NCBI GenBank assembly: GCA_045540015.1
Contig: JAZQGP010000047.1
Location: 1-64,000 of the forward strand
Length of the DNA stretch: 64,000 nt
Source of the DNA: UMGS1387 sp045540015
Lineage (GTDB): Bacteria > Bacillota > Clostridia > Oscillospirales > CAG-382
Direction: 5' to 3'
Shown here: in pieces, positions 8,789-17,377 of the stretch
Layout: every line of letters begins with the position of its first letter
How positions within the stretch are numbered: the stretch's first letter is position 1
Notes under the pieces: generated by a model
The model's database searches: none
What the model was told of the DNA's origin: nothing
What the model saw: the letters and a program-made list of their open reading frames with translations, nothing else
Made by a program: the position numbers and the translations under genes

Positions 8789-9013
8789 TTAGATTTTCTT
8801 CTCGATGAAGTCTGCAACGTCCTTGATTGTCTTAAGCGTCATAGCCTCCTCATCGGATACGGTAATACCGAATTTCTGCTCAATTGTCATGAGCATTTCA
8901 ACTATGTCAAGAGAATCTGCAGAGAGATCCTCGATAATGTTTGTATCGGGCTCAAGAGTATTGATATCTATACGAAGCTGCTTTGCAAGCATAGTCATAA
9001 CCGTTTCAAGCAT
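8789..9013 (-). CDS. acpP: Acyl carrier protein
   Basis: ACP (74 aa) carries growing acyl chains on a phosphopantetheine arm. The attachment serine is Ser34 in SADSLDIVEML. I chose the ATG at 9011-9013 (MLETVMTMLAKQ) because a GGGGGT site lies about 7 bases upstream and the product then has the usual ACP size; the open frame runs a further 68 codons upstream through the promoter. It is monocistronic with its own promoter and terminator, apart from other fatty-acid genes in this window. Confidence 0.92.
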   Translation of the reverse strand: MLETVMTMLAKQLRIDINTLEPDTNIIEDLSADSLDIVEMLMTIEQKFGITVSDEEAMTLKTIKDVADFIEKKI

Positions 9014-9074
9014 TTTTTCAACCCCCATTCTGTAGAATATCATCAAAGGACACATATCCTTTTTTTGCGTATAC

Positions 9075-9103
9075 ATTATATTCCATTCCCATTTACTTGT
9101 CAA
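9075..9103 (-). promoter_or_regulatory. Consensus sigma-A promoter of acpP
   Basis: On the minus strand, TTGACA (9098-9103), a 17-bp spacer and TATAAT (9075-9080): a perfect consensus about 60 bp upstream of the chosen ACP start. Confidence 0.88.
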
Positions 9104-9243
9104 TAGACAAATTACAACATTTATATTAACGGAAGCGTTTTTAAAATAGGCATTTTGGCAAAAACAGGTACTCCGGCGTTGTTTTTTATCCTTTCCTATA
9201 AAAACAAACCGAGGCAACAGCCCCGATTTTGTTTCATTACATT

Positions 9244-9813
9244 CTAACAGTTCGTGTTATATGTTATTTCGCATTTGTTCTCTATATCAAACGCTTCAAT
9301 ATATTTTTCCTCCAAAGGGATCCACTTATCCACAAAAATCCCAAGAGCCTCTTTGCCGTTTCGCTTTGCTATCCTTTCAAGCTGCAGCGCTTTGGGAACA
9401 TCGAGAAAAACATGCAAATCATAATAATCCCACATGTCGGGATGGCAGGAATATGCTCCCTCTACAATTGAAATTCTGTTTGGCTCTGTAAAAACCTCTT
9501 TACCAAAGTTTCCCGTTTTACAGATATACGGTCGGTAGGAAAATGACTTTCCCTCGCTCAAAGGGCAAAGCACTTCCTTCAAAAAGCGCTCTCTGTCGAC
9601 ATTTCCGCCGGGTTCTTCAAGACGCGCCTTTGTTATCTGTTCAGGACGCAGAAAAAAATCGTCCATGTGAAAAACATTACACGAAAGCTGTTCCTGTAAA
9701 ACTTCCGCCAGCGTTGATTTTCCAGAAGCGCATCTGCCGTCTATGGCAATAATCACACGCTCTTTGGTCTTCAAAAAAAGCGATATTTTCTCTGTAATAA
9801 GCTTATGCGGCAT
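9244..9813 (-). CDS. P-loop kinase, uridine kinase-like
   Basis: A 189-aa P-loop kinase of the uridine/pantothenate kinase superfamily. Walker A GRCASGKST is near residues 26-34 and HMDDFFLRPEQ near 51-61; YDLHVFLDVPKALQLERIAKR holds the LID-type arginines. I start at the ATG at 9811-9813 (MPHKLITEKI), which overlaps the end of the ECF transporter gene by 11 bp; the open frame upstream only runs through that gene. The overlap implies translational coupling with the transporter, and the kinase may trap the imported nucleoside or vitamin by phosphorylation. The substrate is inference. Confidence 0.72.
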   Translation of the reverse strand: MPHKLITEKISLFLKTKERVIIAIDGRCASGKSTLAEVLQEQLSCNVFHMDDFFLRPEQITKARLEEPGGNVDRERFLKEVLCPLSEGKSFSYRPYICKTGNFGKEVFTEPNRISIVEGAYSCHPDMWDYYDLHVFLDVPKALQLERIAKRNGKEALGIFVDKWIPLEEKYIEAFDIENKCEITYNTNC

Positions 9814-10372
9814 CCTTATGCTTTCCGCCCTTTCCGTGCTTTCCGAAAGGCACAAGCTTTGCCCTTCCGAGAGATACCATAATAAGAGGAATAAGAATAA
9901 GCTGAAGAATGATTCCGGGAATTGCGTTAAGAAGCGCACCCGAAATGAACATTGTAAAGGTAAAGCCGTCCGTGCCCACACCAAGAAGTATAACCTCGGC
10001 AACGCCCCAGACAACACGTCCTGCAATCATAGCCGCAAGCATGCTTCTGAAAAGCGATTTTGTGCACTGCCATTTTGCATGTGAATAGAGATAACCTACA
10101 ACAAGTCCGTATGTACAAAGCTCAAACGCCATGGCAACGGCGTTAGGAAACATAACCGGCATATGGAATATTACAGAGCGAAGCAAAGGCGTTATAAATC
10201 CTACTGCAAGACCGTACTGCCAGCCGCAGATAAGTCCGCATAAAAGCACGGGAATATGCATAGGAAGAAGCATGTTGCCAATCTGCTGAATCTGCCCCGT
10301 GAGAAACGGAAGAACAAGCCCTATTCCCAGAAACATCGCGGCAAGAACTGTGTTTTTCAAGTTGTTTTTCAT
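9803..10372 (-). CDS. ECF transporter S (substrate-binding) component
   Basis: A 189-aa integral membrane protein with about six hydrophobic segments (LAAMFLGIGLVLPFL, IPVLLCGLICGWQYGLAVGF, a segment near residue 80, AMIAGRVVWGVAEVILLGVG, ALLNAIPGIILQLILIPLI). It matches the small S subunits of energy-coupling-factor vitamin importers (ECF_trnsprt type), which borrow a shared EcfA/A'/T module; none is encoded in this window. The start at 10372 is preferred because AAAGG lies 10 bases upstream. The substrate is unknown; the overlap with a kinase gene suggests a compound phosphorylated after uptake. Confidence 0.75.
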   Translation of the reverse strand: MKNNLKNTVLAAMFLGIGLVLPFLTGQIQQIGNMLLPMHIPVLLCGLICGWQYGLAVGFITPLLRSVIFHMPVMFPNAVAMAFELCTYGLVVGYLYSHAKWQCTKSLFRSMLAAMIAGRVVWGVAEVILLGVGTDGFTFTMFISGALLNAIPGIILQLILIPLIMVSLGRAKLVPFGKHGKGGKHKDAA

Positions 10373-10412
10373 AATATCAACGCCTTTCATTTGAGTTTTT
10401 TACTCTACATAT

Positions 10413-10443
10413 ATTATATATGTCAAACGCCGCTTCAAGTCAA
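10413..10443 (-). promoter_or_regulatory. Promoter of the ECF S component-kinase pair
   Basis: On the minus strand, TTGACT (10438-10443) is followed by an AT-rich -10 region: TATATA with a 17-bp spacer, or TATAAT (10413-10418) with 19 bp. Confidence 0.55.
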
Positions 10444-10554
10444 GGGCTTTCATAGAAATGTTGTAAAAAAGTTATAGATATAACAATAGTTCACGTAAAT
10501 TTCATACTTGAAATCATGGTTATTCACACAAAAACCGTGTCCGATTTTGCCGAT

Positions 10555-10593
10555 AAAACAAGAGCCTTGCCAGAATACTACAAGCAAGACTCT
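10555..10593 (-). terminator. Terminator at the end of the ilv operon
   Basis: A 10-bp stem AGAGTCTTGC/GCAAGGCTCT (10584-10593 with 10561-10570) is followed on the minus strand by TGTTTTATC, 56 bp after the DUF815 stop codon. Confidence 0.7.
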
Positions 10594-10648
10594 CTGAAAA
10601 GCTTTTTGTTATAATTAAATGTTTCGGCACACGCCAAACGCACTGTTT

Positions 10649-11857
10649 CTATACAATAACCTCACCGTTTCCCGAAACAATACCGTCCACAAATTGCTTT
10701 GCGGCACGTGCAGAGCGTGTTCCGCGTTTAAGAGCAAACTTCTCTGCAGCAATGTCAAGCTTTTCCGTGTCATATACAATTCCGCTCCTGTCTGCAAGGT
10801 TATGCACTATATCAAGATAGGTTGCCTTGTCAGGTCTCTGGAAGGTAAGCTGTATACCAAAACGTTCGGAAAGAGAGAGTATCTGCTGCATTGTGTCGTT
10901 GAAATGCACGTCGTCACCTTCTCTGTCGGTAAAGGTTTCCTTGACGAGATGACGTCTGTTGCTGGTTGCATAAATAACAACATTGTCTGATCTTGCCGAT
11001 ACTGAGCCTTCTAAGATGGCTTTGAGCGCGCTGAAATTGTCGTCGTCCTTTGTAAATGACAAATCGTCTATAAACAAGATAAATTTCAGCGGGTTTTCGC
11101 TAAGCTCGTCAAGAAGCCTCGGTATGCCGTGAAGCTGTTCCTTTCGAACCTCGATAATTCTGAGTCCCTCAGAATACAGCTCATTTACAACAGCCTTTAC
11201 GGTTGAAGATTTGCCCGTTCCGGCATCACCCGTAAGAAGAATATTTGCCGCCGGCTTTCCGTAAATCAACGCCTTTGTGTTATCCATTATTATCTTCTGC
11301 TCGCGCTCATAGTCAACAAGGTCTGAGAGTCTTATGTCATCGGGGTTTTTAACCGGATTTATAACATACTCCTCATTTACATAGAACATTCTGTACTTTG
11401 CATATATGCCGTAGCCGTATTTTTCTATGCTCTGTGTTCGAGCGAGTGCTTCCGATTGAATGTCGGATTGTGATATTGTCCACGACGGAAGAAATCCGTA
11501 TTCATCATACTTGTCAATAAGCTCCATCGGAGTAAGGTGTGCAAGTGCATCGAAGGTTTTCAAGTCCTCTATGTAGCTTTTTACAAACACAACAGATGGC
11601 TTTTCGCCCTTGCCGAGAGTTCTGACGTATATGTTCTCGCTTTCATAAACAATGTTTTTTATATACTCAGTAAGATTTTCATTTCCCGATGAATAAAGCG
11701 CATTTACAAAAGCCGTGTATAAATCAATTCTTATACTTTCATCAGCCGTTTCGGCGGCATCAAGAAAGCCTATAAGCGCACTTATAACGCTGTCACTGAG
11801 CAAATCCCGCATAACCGATACGCTGTGAAGCCTGAGGGTAAGTTCTCTAATATTCAT
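10649..11857 (-). CDS. DUF815-family AAA ATPase
   Basis: A 402-aa ATPase of the DUF815 family. Walker A is GDAGTGKSS near residue 212 and Walker B is FILFIDDLSF near 262; sensor-like YATSNRRHLV is near 296 and an arginine-rich SERFGIQLTFQRPD follows. The N-terminal ~190 residues are helical with no motif that I recognise. No membrane segment. The family's function is not established. It is the last gene of the ilv operon; its ATG shares one base with the ilvD stop (TGATG), so it is probably translationally coupled, but a role in amino acid synthesis does not follow from that. Confidence 0.82.
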   Translation of the reverse strand: MNIRELTLRLHSVSVMRDLLSDSVISALIGFLDAAETADESIRIDLYTAFVNALYSSGNENLTEYIKNIVYESENIYVRTLGKGEKPSVVFVKSYIEDLKTFDALAHLTPMELIDKYDEYGFLPSWTISQSDIQSEALARTQSIEKYGYGIYAKYRMFYVNEEYVINPVKNPDDIRLSDLVDYEREQKIIMDNTKALIYGKPAANILLTGDAGTGKSSTVKAVVNELYSEGLRIIEVRKEQLHGIPRLLDELSENPLKFILFIDDLSFTKDDDNFSALKAILEGSVSARSDNVVIYATSNRRHLVKETFTDREGDDVHFNDTMQQILSLSERFGIQLTFQRPDKATYLDIVHNLADRSGIVYDTEKLDIAAEKFALKRGTRSARAAKQFVDGIVSGNGEVIV

Positions 11858-13512
11858 CAGTTGAGTACCGCACCCTCTGCTCCGCTTGAAACAAGAGCAG
11901 CATAACGCTTGAGATATCCTGAAAGCTCCTTGGTCTTGGGAACAAAATTCTTCATGCGCTCCTCAAGCTCTTTTTCATCAACCTTGAGTTCAAGCTTGTT
12001 TTCGGGAATGTTTATACTGATAATGTCGCCGTCTTTTACAACACCTATCATGCCGCCGCTGGCAGCTTCGGGAGAAACGTGGCCTATGCACGCACCTCTT
12101 GTCGCTCCGCTGAAGCGTCCGTCGGTAATAAGTGCAACACTTGAGCCAAGTCCCATGCCCATAATGGCAGATGTGGGATTCAGCATCTCACGCATACCGG
12201 GTGCGCCCTTAGGACCTTCGTAGCGGATAACAACAACATCTCCTGCCACGATTTTTCCGTTGTTTATTGCTTCCTGTGCGTCTTCCTCGCAGTCAAACAC
12301 CTTTGCAGGTCCTTCATGCACGAGCATTTCGGGAAGCACCGCACTTCTCTTTACAACGCTTCCGTGGGGTGCAAGATTTCCTCTGAGAACAGCAATTCCG
12401 CCTGTTTCGCTGTAAGGATTTTCAATAGGACGTATAACCTCGGGGTCTGTATTTTCGCAGCCCTTTATGTTTTCTCCTATTGTTTTGCCGGTTACCGTCA
12501 TGCAGTCTGTCTTTATAAGCTGTTTCTTATTAAGCTCATTCATAACCGCATAAACACCGCCTGCTTCTTCAAGCTGTTCCATGTATGTACGTCCCGCAGG
12601 TGCAAGGTGGCAGAGGTTCGGCGTTTTCGAGCTTATATCGTTTGCAATATCCAGATTTATTTCAATTCCGCATTCATGTGCAATTGCAGGAATATGAAGC
12701 ATGCTGTTAGTCGAGCAGCCAAGCGCCATATCAACGGTAAGTGCGTTATAGAACGCGTCCTTTGTCATAATATCTCTCGGCTTTATATCCTTCTTTAAAA
12801 GCTCCATAACTGCCATGCCTGCGTGCTTTGCAAGTTCAATTCTTGAGGAATACACCGCAGGTATTGTACCGTTTCCGCGAAGTCCCATACCGAGCGCTTC
12901 TGTAAGACAGTTCATGGAGTTTGCCGTGTACATACCGGAGCACGAACCGCAGGTAGGACAGGTCTTGCACTCATATTCTTTGAGCTTTTCATCGGACAGC
13001 TTTCCTGCTGAATACGCACCAACAGCCTCAAACATACTTGAAAGGCTTGTCTTCTTTCCGTCAACAAGACCTGCAAGCATAGGACCGCCGCTGACAAACA
13101 CCGTCGGGATATTAACTCTTGCAGCCGCCATAAGAAGACCTGGAACATTCTTGTCACAGTTGGGAACCATTACAAGTGCATCAAAGCCGTGAGCAAGCGC
13201 CATAGCTTCAGTCGAATCTGCAATAAGGTCGCGTGTAACAAGGGAATACTTCATTCCCACGTGTCCCATAGCAATACCGTCGCAAACTGCAATTGCGGGG
13301 AATACAATCGGTGTTCCACCCGCCATTGCAACACCGATTTTAACAGCGTCAACTATTTTATCAATGTTCATGTGACCGGGAACAATCTCGTTGTACGAGC
13401 TTACAATACCTACAAGAGGTCTTGACTGCTCCTCCTCGGTAAGTCCGAGTGCATGAAACAGGCTTCTGTGAGGTGCATTATGAACACCGTGTACTACATT
13501 TTCCTTAGGCAT
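11857..13512 (-). CDS. ilvD: Dihydroxy-acid dehydratase
   Basis: A 551-aa Fe-S enzyme that dehydrates dihydroxyisovalerate and dihydroxymethylvalerate, the third common step to valine, leucine and isoleucine. Cluster cysteines are visible in VCDGIAMGH, MVPNCDKNVPG and CKTCPTCGSCSGMYTANS. The end region GRFSGATRGACIGHVSPEA is typical. Full length. It starts 18 bp after the ilvC stop and overlaps the DUF815 gene by one base. Confidence 0.96.
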   Translation of the reverse strand: MPKENVVHGVHNAPHRSLFHALGLTEEEQSRPLVGIVSSYNEIVPGHMNIDKIVDAVKIGVAMAGGTPIVFPAIAVCDGIAMGHVGMKYSLVTRDLIADSTEAMALAHGFDALVMVPNCDKNVPGLLMAAARVNIPTVFVSGGPMLAGLVDGKKTSLSSMFEAVGAYSAGKLSDEKLKEYECKTCPTCGSCSGMYTANSMNCLTEALGMGLRGNGTIPAVYSSRIELAKHAGMAVMELLKKDIKPRDIMTKDAFYNALTVDMALGCSTNSMLHIPAIAHECGIEINLDIANDISSKTPNLCHLAPAGRTYMEQLEEAGGVYAVMNELNKKQLIKTDCMTVTGKTIGENIKGCENTDPEVIRPIENPYSETGGIAVLRGNLAPHGSVVKRSAVLPEMLVHEGPAKVFDCEEDAQEAINNGKIVAGDVVVIRYEGPKGAPGMREMLNPTSAIMGMGLGSSVALITDGRFSGATRGACIGHVSPEAASGGMIGVVKDGDIISINIPENKLELKVDEKELEERMKNFVPKTKELSGYLKRYAALVSSGAEGAVLN

Positions 13513-13529
13513 ATTTAAAATACCTCCGA

Positions 13530-14546
13530 TTAGTTGTTAATGAGCTTGTCCTCATCGCTCCAGCTGTAAAGCTTTCTAATGTCTTCGCCAACCTTTTCGC
13601 TGGAATGCTCACTTGCAAGCTTACGCATAGCCTTAAAGTGAACCTGAGCGCCGGAATCGGACATGTCAAGAAGGAAGTCTTTCGCAAAGGTACCGTCCTG
13701 AATGTCGGAGAGTATCTTCTTCATTGCCTTCTTGGTGTCTTCTGTTATAATCTTGGGACCTGTAATATAGTCGCCATACTCTGCTGTGTTGGAGATAGAA
13801 TATCTCATTCCTGCAAAACCGCTCTGGTAGATAAGGTCAACGATAAGCTTCATTTCATGGATACATTCAAAGTAAGCGTTTCTCGGGTCGTAGCCTGCTT
13901 CTGTAAGAGTTTCAAAGCCTGCCTGCATGAGTGCACATACACCGCCGCAAAGAACTGCCTGCTCACCGAAGAGGTCTGTTTCTGTTTCCGTTCTGAAGGT
14001 TGTTTCAAGAACGCCTGCTCTTGCACCGCCGATACCGAGTGCATATGCAAGACCGAGATCCCAAGCATCGCCCGTTGCATCCTGATGAACGGCAATAAGA
14101 CAGGGAACGCCCTTGCCTGCCTGGTACTCACTTCTTACAGTGTGTCCGGGTCCCTTAGGAGCAATCATGATAACGTTTACGTTCTTAGGAGGATTAATAC
14201 ATCCAAAATGGATGTTAAAGCCGTGAGCAAAAGCAAGTGTCTTGCCTTCTGTAAGGTTAGGCTCGATGCTTTCCTTGTAAAGCTTTGCCTGCTTTTCGTC
14301 GTTTATAAGAATCATAATAAGGTCTGCGTTCTTTGCAGCATCTGCCGCGGTCATTACAGTCATGCCCTGGTTTTCAGCCTTTGCCCAGCTCTTTGAGCCT
14401 TCGTAAAGACCAACGATTACGTTAACTCCGCTGTCCTTAAGGTTAAGTGCGTGAGCATGTCCCTGTGAGCCGTAGCCGATAATTGCAACGGTCTTACCGC
14501 TGAGTTTTTCAAGATTACAATCCTGCTGATAAAAAATTCTTGCCAT
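13530..14546 (-). CDS. ilvC: Ketol-acid reductoisomerase (class I)
   Basis: A 338-aa NADPH-dependent enzyme that isomerises and reduces acetolactate or acetohydroxybutyrate. The Rossmann motif GYGSQGHAHALNLKDSG, the cofactor loop with EGSKSW, and the Mg-binding segments (ETDLFGEQAVLCGG, YECIHEMKLIVDL-like) are present. I prefer the start MARIFYQQDCNLE (ATG ending at 14546) because the AAAGGA site then has a 10-base spacing; an ATG three codons upstream is too close to it. A GH94 gene separates it from ilvN. Confidence 0.95.
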   Translation of the reverse strand: MARIFYQQDCNLEKLSGKTVAIIGYGSQGHAHALNLKDSGVNVIVGLYEGSKSWAKAENQGMTVMTAADAAKNADLIMILINDEKQAKLYKESIEPNLTEGKTLAFAHGFNIHFGCINPPKNVNVIMIAPKGPGHTVRSEYQAGKGVPCLIAVHQDATGDAWDLGLAYALGIGGARAGVLETTFRTETETDLFGEQAVLCGGVCALMQAGFETLTEAGYDPRNAYFECIHEMKLIVDLIYQSGFAGMRYSISNTAEYGDYITGPKIITEDTKKAMKKILSDIQDGTFAKDFLLDMSDSGAQVHFKAMRKLASEHSSEKVGEDIRKLYSWSDEDKLINN

Positions 14547-14591
14547 GATATTCATTTCCTTTCAAATATGTATATGTAAAAAACATTTTTC

Positions 14592-16826
14592 TCAGATATT
14601 TACAATGATTTTATGCGTTTTTCCGTCGCCTAACACAGGGATAATATTTGAGTCGGATTTTACACCGTCAACAGTGATTTCTTTTTTGCCTGTGCGGCTT
14701 ATTTCAATTTCATAAACTGCATTTCTGTAATTTCTTGTAATTTTTGCATTCTTCCATTCATCAGGAAGCTGCGGGTCTATCACAAGTCCGTCGTAGTCCG
14801 CACGAACGCCAAGCATATACTCGACAATTCCTCTGAACACCCAGCTGCTTGTTCCTGTTATCCAATGCATCGGAGCTTCTCCGCGTCTTGTCTCGTTTTC
14901 GGGGCCGAAATACATGTTGCAAAGTGCATACGGCTCAACTCCGCTGTCCTTGTTATCGGGATTTGAAGCAAAGAGCATCTTGAGAGTCTTATATGCATGA
15001 TTTCCTCTCTTTGCAACACAGTCAGCGACGAGCTTGAAGGCAACGCCGTGATTGTAAACCGAGCCGTTTTCATAAAAGCCCTTGCCGAAATATGATATTC
15101 TTCCCACATGCGGATCGGGTGTTACATAACAGGGCTTCTGCTGAACATATCCGAACTCACATGAAAGCTCTCTTTCAACAAAGTCCATAAGCTCATTTTC
15201 GTCCTTTGCAATTCCTGCAAGAACAGCCCAGGTCTGAGGGTTTAAGAATACGCGTCCCGTCGGAGTTTCATACGAACCCACCTTTTCATGCCAGTCGTTT
15301 ATACCGTAAATAAAGTGGTCCTTGTCCCAGCCGGTTTTATATATGTTTTCACGCATTGCATCGCGCTTTGCAATATACTTATCTGCAAGATCGTTCTTGC
15401 CGAGCCATCTGAGCATACCGACAAAGTCATTTGTAGCCTTGATGGTTGCAATTGAAAGCCAAACGCTCTCGCCTATCATCCCAAGTCCTGCTCCGTCAAA
15501 GGAGTCGTTCCAGTCGCCGCCGCCCCAAAGACAAAGTCCGTGTTCACCTACCTCGCGGTAGAGAAACTCAATGCCTCTGATACAGTGTTCAAGCATGGTT
15601 TCCTTGATGTCCGTCTCAAAATATCCCACCTTTTCATCAAGCACGCCTTTATCGGCTGTTTCCTTGATGTAAGAAGCAACTGTAGACAAAAGCCATGTTG
15701 CGCCGTCTCTGTAGTTTCTTCTGTCAACAGGCACCCATGAACGAAGCGTGTTTCCGTCTTCCTTCTGATACTGAGCACAGTCAAGAATTTTTGCTCTGCA
15801 TATTTCGGGGTCAAGCTGTACAAAGCCCGAAATGTCCTGCATGATATCGCGAAAGCCCTTGTTATAAACACGTCCCCAGGTTTTACCGAGATCCATCTGA
15901 CGCTTGAGCCAGATATTTACAAATCTGTCAATCTCATCATCGGGAGTAGACACGAAAATCTTGTCATCATACTTGCTTGTCATTTTTGAAAGTATCACAA
16001 GCTCGTTGTCAAAGCTTTCCTTTGTTATTGCAGGCTTTGACTCGGCAACCGCGTCCTCAAGAGTTTTTGTAACTCCGATTGTATAGTATATTTCCTTTTC
16101 TTCTCCCGGAGCAAGAGTAATCCTCGACTGAAGAACCGCCTGCGTATCCGCATCAAACGAGTTGTCCGTTGAAGAAAGCTTTTCCGCCTTTATTCCATCC
16201 GGTGTCAAAATGTTTCCGTATGTGCCGATAAATCGTCTCTTTGCGGTTTCATATGCAACCGTCTCAATGCTTGATGCCATATGAACAACATGGTATTCCG
16301 TAGGGTTGTCATATGCCTTATGACGGAAATATATGCCATTAAGAGCCTTGTCGAAATCACCGAAGGAGCACGCAAGATGCTCGCCGATTCTGCAGTCAAG
16401 CTCACAGAACGCATAAAGATCAAAGCTCTTTTCTTGCTTTGATGTGTTCTTAAGGATAAGTCTCCAACATTCGCGCTTGCCCTTATGAGGAACAATTATC
16501 GTATATTCCGAACGTATTCCCTTGTATTCGGAAATAACAGTAGAATAACCTATTCCGACAACAGTCTTGAACTCATCAAAAGCTGCACCTGCGTAATTTC
16601 GGTTAAGCGCAGTTATTTCTCCGTCATTCTTTATGTAAATAATTCTGCTGTCGTTATCTCTTACAATATCTCTCTGGAAATTGTTTTCGGCAGACATCCT
16701 TCCTTTACCGAAGCCGAACTGGTTAATAATTGCAATATATTCCTCATTCCACAGATAGTTCATCCACGGTCTTCTCGGATACATATCACATATCTCATAT
16801 TCTTTTCTTTCATCTATAAATCCCAT
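14592..16826 (-). CDS. GH94-family glycoside phosphorylase, unknown specificity
   Basis: A 744-aa cytosolic protein of the GH94 (cellobiose/chitobiose phosphorylase) family, which cleaves beta-glucosides with phosphate. The family signs are the N-terminal beta-sandwich (RRPWMNYLWNEEYIAIINQF, QRDIVRDNDSRIIYI), the (alpha/alpha)6 barrel with the general-acid motif GGGDWNDSFDGAG near residues 455-467, and APMHWITGTSSWVFRG near 690. It is somewhat shorter than characterised cellobiose phosphorylases, so the substrate should not be assumed. No signal peptide. It lies between ilvN and ilvC in the same direction with gaps of 51 and 45 bp, an odd place for a sugar enzyme. Confidence 0.82.
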   Translation of the reverse strand: MGFIDERKEYEICDMYPRRPWMNYLWNEEYIAIINQFGFGKGRMSAENNFQRDIVRDNDSRIIYIKNDGEITALNRNYAGAAFDEFKTVVGIGYSTVISEYKGIRSEYTIIVPHKGKRECWRLILKNTSKQEKSFDLYAFCELDCRIGEHLACSFGDFDKALNGIYFRHKAYDNPTEYHVVHMASSIETVAYETAKRRFIGTYGNILTPDGIKAEKLSSTDNSFDADTQAVLQSRITLAPGEEKEIYYTIGVTKTLEDAVAESKPAITKESFDNELVILSKMTSKYDDKIFVSTPDDEIDRFVNIWLKRQMDLGKTWGRVYNKGFRDIMQDISGFVQLDPEICRAKILDCAQYQKEDGNTLRSWVPVDRRNYRDGATWLLSTVASYIKETADKGVLDEKVGYFETDIKETMLEHCIRGIEFLYREVGEHGLCLWGGGDWNDSFDGAGLGMIGESVWLSIATIKATNDFVGMLRWLGKNDLADKYIAKRDAMRENIYKTGWDKDHFIYGINDWHEKVGSYETPTGRVFLNPQTWAVLAGIAKDENELMDFVERELSCEFGYVQQKPCYVTPDPHVGRISYFGKGFYENGSVYNHGVAFKLVADCVAKRGNHAYKTLKMLFASNPDNKDSGVEPYALCNMYFGPENETRRGEAPMHWITGTSSWVFRGIVEYMLGVRADYDGLVIDPQLPDEWKNAKITRNYRNAVYEIEISRTGKKEITVDGVKSDSNIIPVLGDGKTHKIIVNI

Positions 16827-16877
16827 TATATCATCACCTCAAAACATATGGTTTAGTAAACATTTTTTATACGGAAA

Positions 16878-17375
16878 CTATTTTTCCCTAATGGTCTTAT
16901 GACCGCGCTGGAGCGAAACAACACCCGTACGGCATATTTCAAGGATAGTAAAATCACGCATAAGTGCGATAAACGCGTCAATTCTTTTTGAGTCACCCGT
17001 AATTCTCATAATCACGGATTCGTGGGTGTAGTCAACGGTTTCTGCTTTAAAAGCTTCGGCTGCGGTTCTTATGTCATCTCTTGTCTTGGAATCGTTCTTA
17101 ACCTTGATAAGCATAAGCTCGCAGTTTACCGCGTCATCTGCATCAAGCTCTTTTACCTTGCACACGTCGGGTAATTTGTAAAGCTGGTTTACAATCTGGT
17201 GATTAAGCTCAGGCTCGCCGTTGTAGGTAACTGTAATACGCGAATACTTGTCCGATTCGGTTTCACTAACGGTAAGGGACTTGATGTTGAAATTTCTTCT
17301 TCTGAACATGCTTGTTACACGGTTAAGCACGCCCGATTCGTTCTTTACAAGAACAGCTATTGTATACTTAGGCAT
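16878..17375 (-). CDS. ilvN: Acetolactate synthase small (regulatory) subunit
   Basis: A 165-aa regulatory subunit that activates the catalytic subunit and mediates valine feedback. An N-terminal ACT domain (TIAVLVKNESGVLNRVTSMF, RRRNFNIKSLTVSET) is followed by the C-terminal ALS domain (ELMLIKVKN, EICRTGVVSLQRG). Full length. It begins 2 bp after ilvB ends, as usual for the pair. Confidence 0.95.
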   Translation of the reverse strand: MPKYTIAVLVKNESGVLNRVTSMFRRRNFNIKSLTVSETESDKYSRITVTYNGEPELNHQIVNQLYKLPDVCKVKELDADDAVNCELMLIKVKNDSKTRDDIRTAAEAFKAETVDYTHESVIMRITGDSKRIDAFIALMRDFTILEICRTGVVSLQRGHKTIREK

Positions 17376-17377
17376 CT

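Noticed and set aside
13605..14396. 263-codon open frame on the plus strand opposite ilvC
   Set aside because: It is antisense to a well-supported enzyme gene, with no ribosome site; it results from the codon bias of ilvC.
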